From NCBI GenBank assembly GCA_900313435.1, contig OMRF01000187.1, positions 1 to 7,076 of the forward strand: DNA of 7,076 nt, in the 5' to 3' direction. The notes below the pieces were generated by a model. It was not told the origin of the DNA. It did not search any database and worked only from the letters and a program-made list of their open reading frames with translations. The position numbers were made by a program, and so were the translations under genes. Source of the stretch: an uncultured Lachnospiraceae bacterium. GTDB taxonomy: Bacteria; Bacillota; Clostridia; Lachnospirales; Lachnospiraceae. Every line of letters starts with the position of its first letter. Position 1 is the stretch's first letter. This document shows, piece by piece, positions 6,761 through 7,076 of the stretch.

Positions 6761-6769
6761 CCCACCTTT
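6761..6769 (-). promoter_or_regulatory. Ribosome binding site deciding the dgt start
   Basis: AAAGGTGGG on the minus strand lies 4 nt before the ATG at 6756. The competing in-frame GTG (6765-6763) sits inside this element, so the site would be unusable for it. This favours the ATG. Confidence 0.6.
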
Positions 6770-6812
6770 GCAATAATTTAGCTAATGGCTACGTTTCCGT
6801 TCAATCTCACCT

Positions 6813-7070
6813 TTACGCCGCCTTCTTATACTCCCTAATATGAGCAGAAGAGGACTTATCGTCCTCTTCATGCTCCTTTGTTATATCGTAGAGATTCGCA
6901 TCGTAAAGCTCCATCAATGCGAACATGGTATCTGTCTGGGGATAGCTCTTCCCCTTCTCGTATTTGTAAATGGCCTGAACTGATCCAAGCTGGAGATACT
7001 GTCTTACGTCATCTACGGAGAGGTTTTTCGCCACACGAAGGCGCTTTAAATTATTTCCGACAACCTTCAT
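6813..7070 (-). CDS. Small XRE-family helix-turn-helix regulator, N-terminus possibly incomplete
   Basis: An 85-aa DNA-binding protein of the XRE/Cro-CI type. Residues about 5-60 form the helix-turn-helix domain: GNNLKRLRVAKNLSVDDV begins it, the recognition region is LQLGSVQAIYKYEKGKSYP (26-44), and TMFALMELYDANLYDI closes it. The wording (QAIYKYEKGKSYP) resembles the short stand-alone XRE proteins common in Clostridia. The tail (65-85) is charged, with EHEEDD followed by a Ser-rich stretch and a basic end, and no sensor domain is seen. The ATG at 7070-7068 is 6 bases from the window edge and the frame stays open to the edge, so a start further upstream is possible and no ribosome binding site can be checked. 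It is followed by dgt on the same strand after a 56-bp gap containing the palindrome TTAGCTAA (6778-6785). Target genes are unknown; dgt or itself are the natural candidates. Confidence 0.85.
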   Translation of the reverse strand: MKVVGNNLKRLRVAKNLSVDDVRQYLQLGSVQAIYKYEKGKSYPQTDTMFALMELYDANLYDITKEHEEDDKSSSAHIREYKKAA

Positions 7071-7076
7071 GTCATA

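Noticed and set aside
6778..6785. Palindrome TTAGCTAA as an XRE operator
   Set aside because: An 8-bp palindrome is short, is not repeated nearby, and has no clear promoter next to it; not enough to call an operator.
6757..6812. Promoter for dgt (TTGAAC, 18 bp, TAAATT on the minus strand)
   Set aside because: Both elements match only four of six bases, and the start point would fall on the ribosome binding site itself.

Overview
The window reads like a chromosomal segment of a low-to-mid GC Gram-positive bacterium. Clostridia, and most likely a Lachnospiraceae/Butyrivibrio-like anaerobe, fit best. The basis is the strong AGGAGG-type ribosome binding sites, the exoA-type exonuclease III, the long AlaX editing protein and the clostridial style of dNTP triphosphohydrolase. 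The taxonomic call is inference from protein style; there is no rRNA or other phylogenetic marker here.

Layout. (1) Positions 1-3235, minus strand: two consecutive nonribosomal peptide synthetase (NRPS) genes. The upstream one (3235 to 359) is complete, 958 aa, with domain order adenylation - carrier - condensation. The downstream one starts at 359 inside a TAATG stop/start overlap and leaves the window at base 1; its visible 120 residues are a paralogous adenylation-domain N-terminus. (2) Positions 3236-3371: a 136-bp divergent promoter region with a candidate NRPS promoter, a small dyad symmetry, and a candidate extended -10 very close to the exoA start. (3) Positions 3372-5461, plus strand: exoA (exonuclease III/AP endonuclease) followed after 20 bp by an alanyl-tRNA editing protein of the long AlaX type, probably one operon. 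(4) Positions 5521-7070, minus strand: an XRE-type helix-turn-helix regulator followed by a dNTP triphosphohydrolase (HD superfamily), converging on the AlaX gene.

How the parts fit. The NRPS pair is the accessory part. It looks like the start of a small assembly line: the first protein has no N-terminal condensation domain, so it should load an initiating acid, and its C-terminal condensation domain would join that acid to whatever the next protein activates. The adenylation pocket has Val where amino-acid-activating domains carry the carboxylate-binding Asp, so the starter is probably not an ordinary alpha-amino acid. The other genes are mostly housekeeping: abasic-site repair (ExoA), removal of mischarged Ser/Gly from tRNA-Ala (AlaX) and dNTP pool control (Dgt). 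No transposase, tRNA, rRNA, CRISPR array, phage gene or long repeat was seen. No gene-free stretch exceeds 300 bases.
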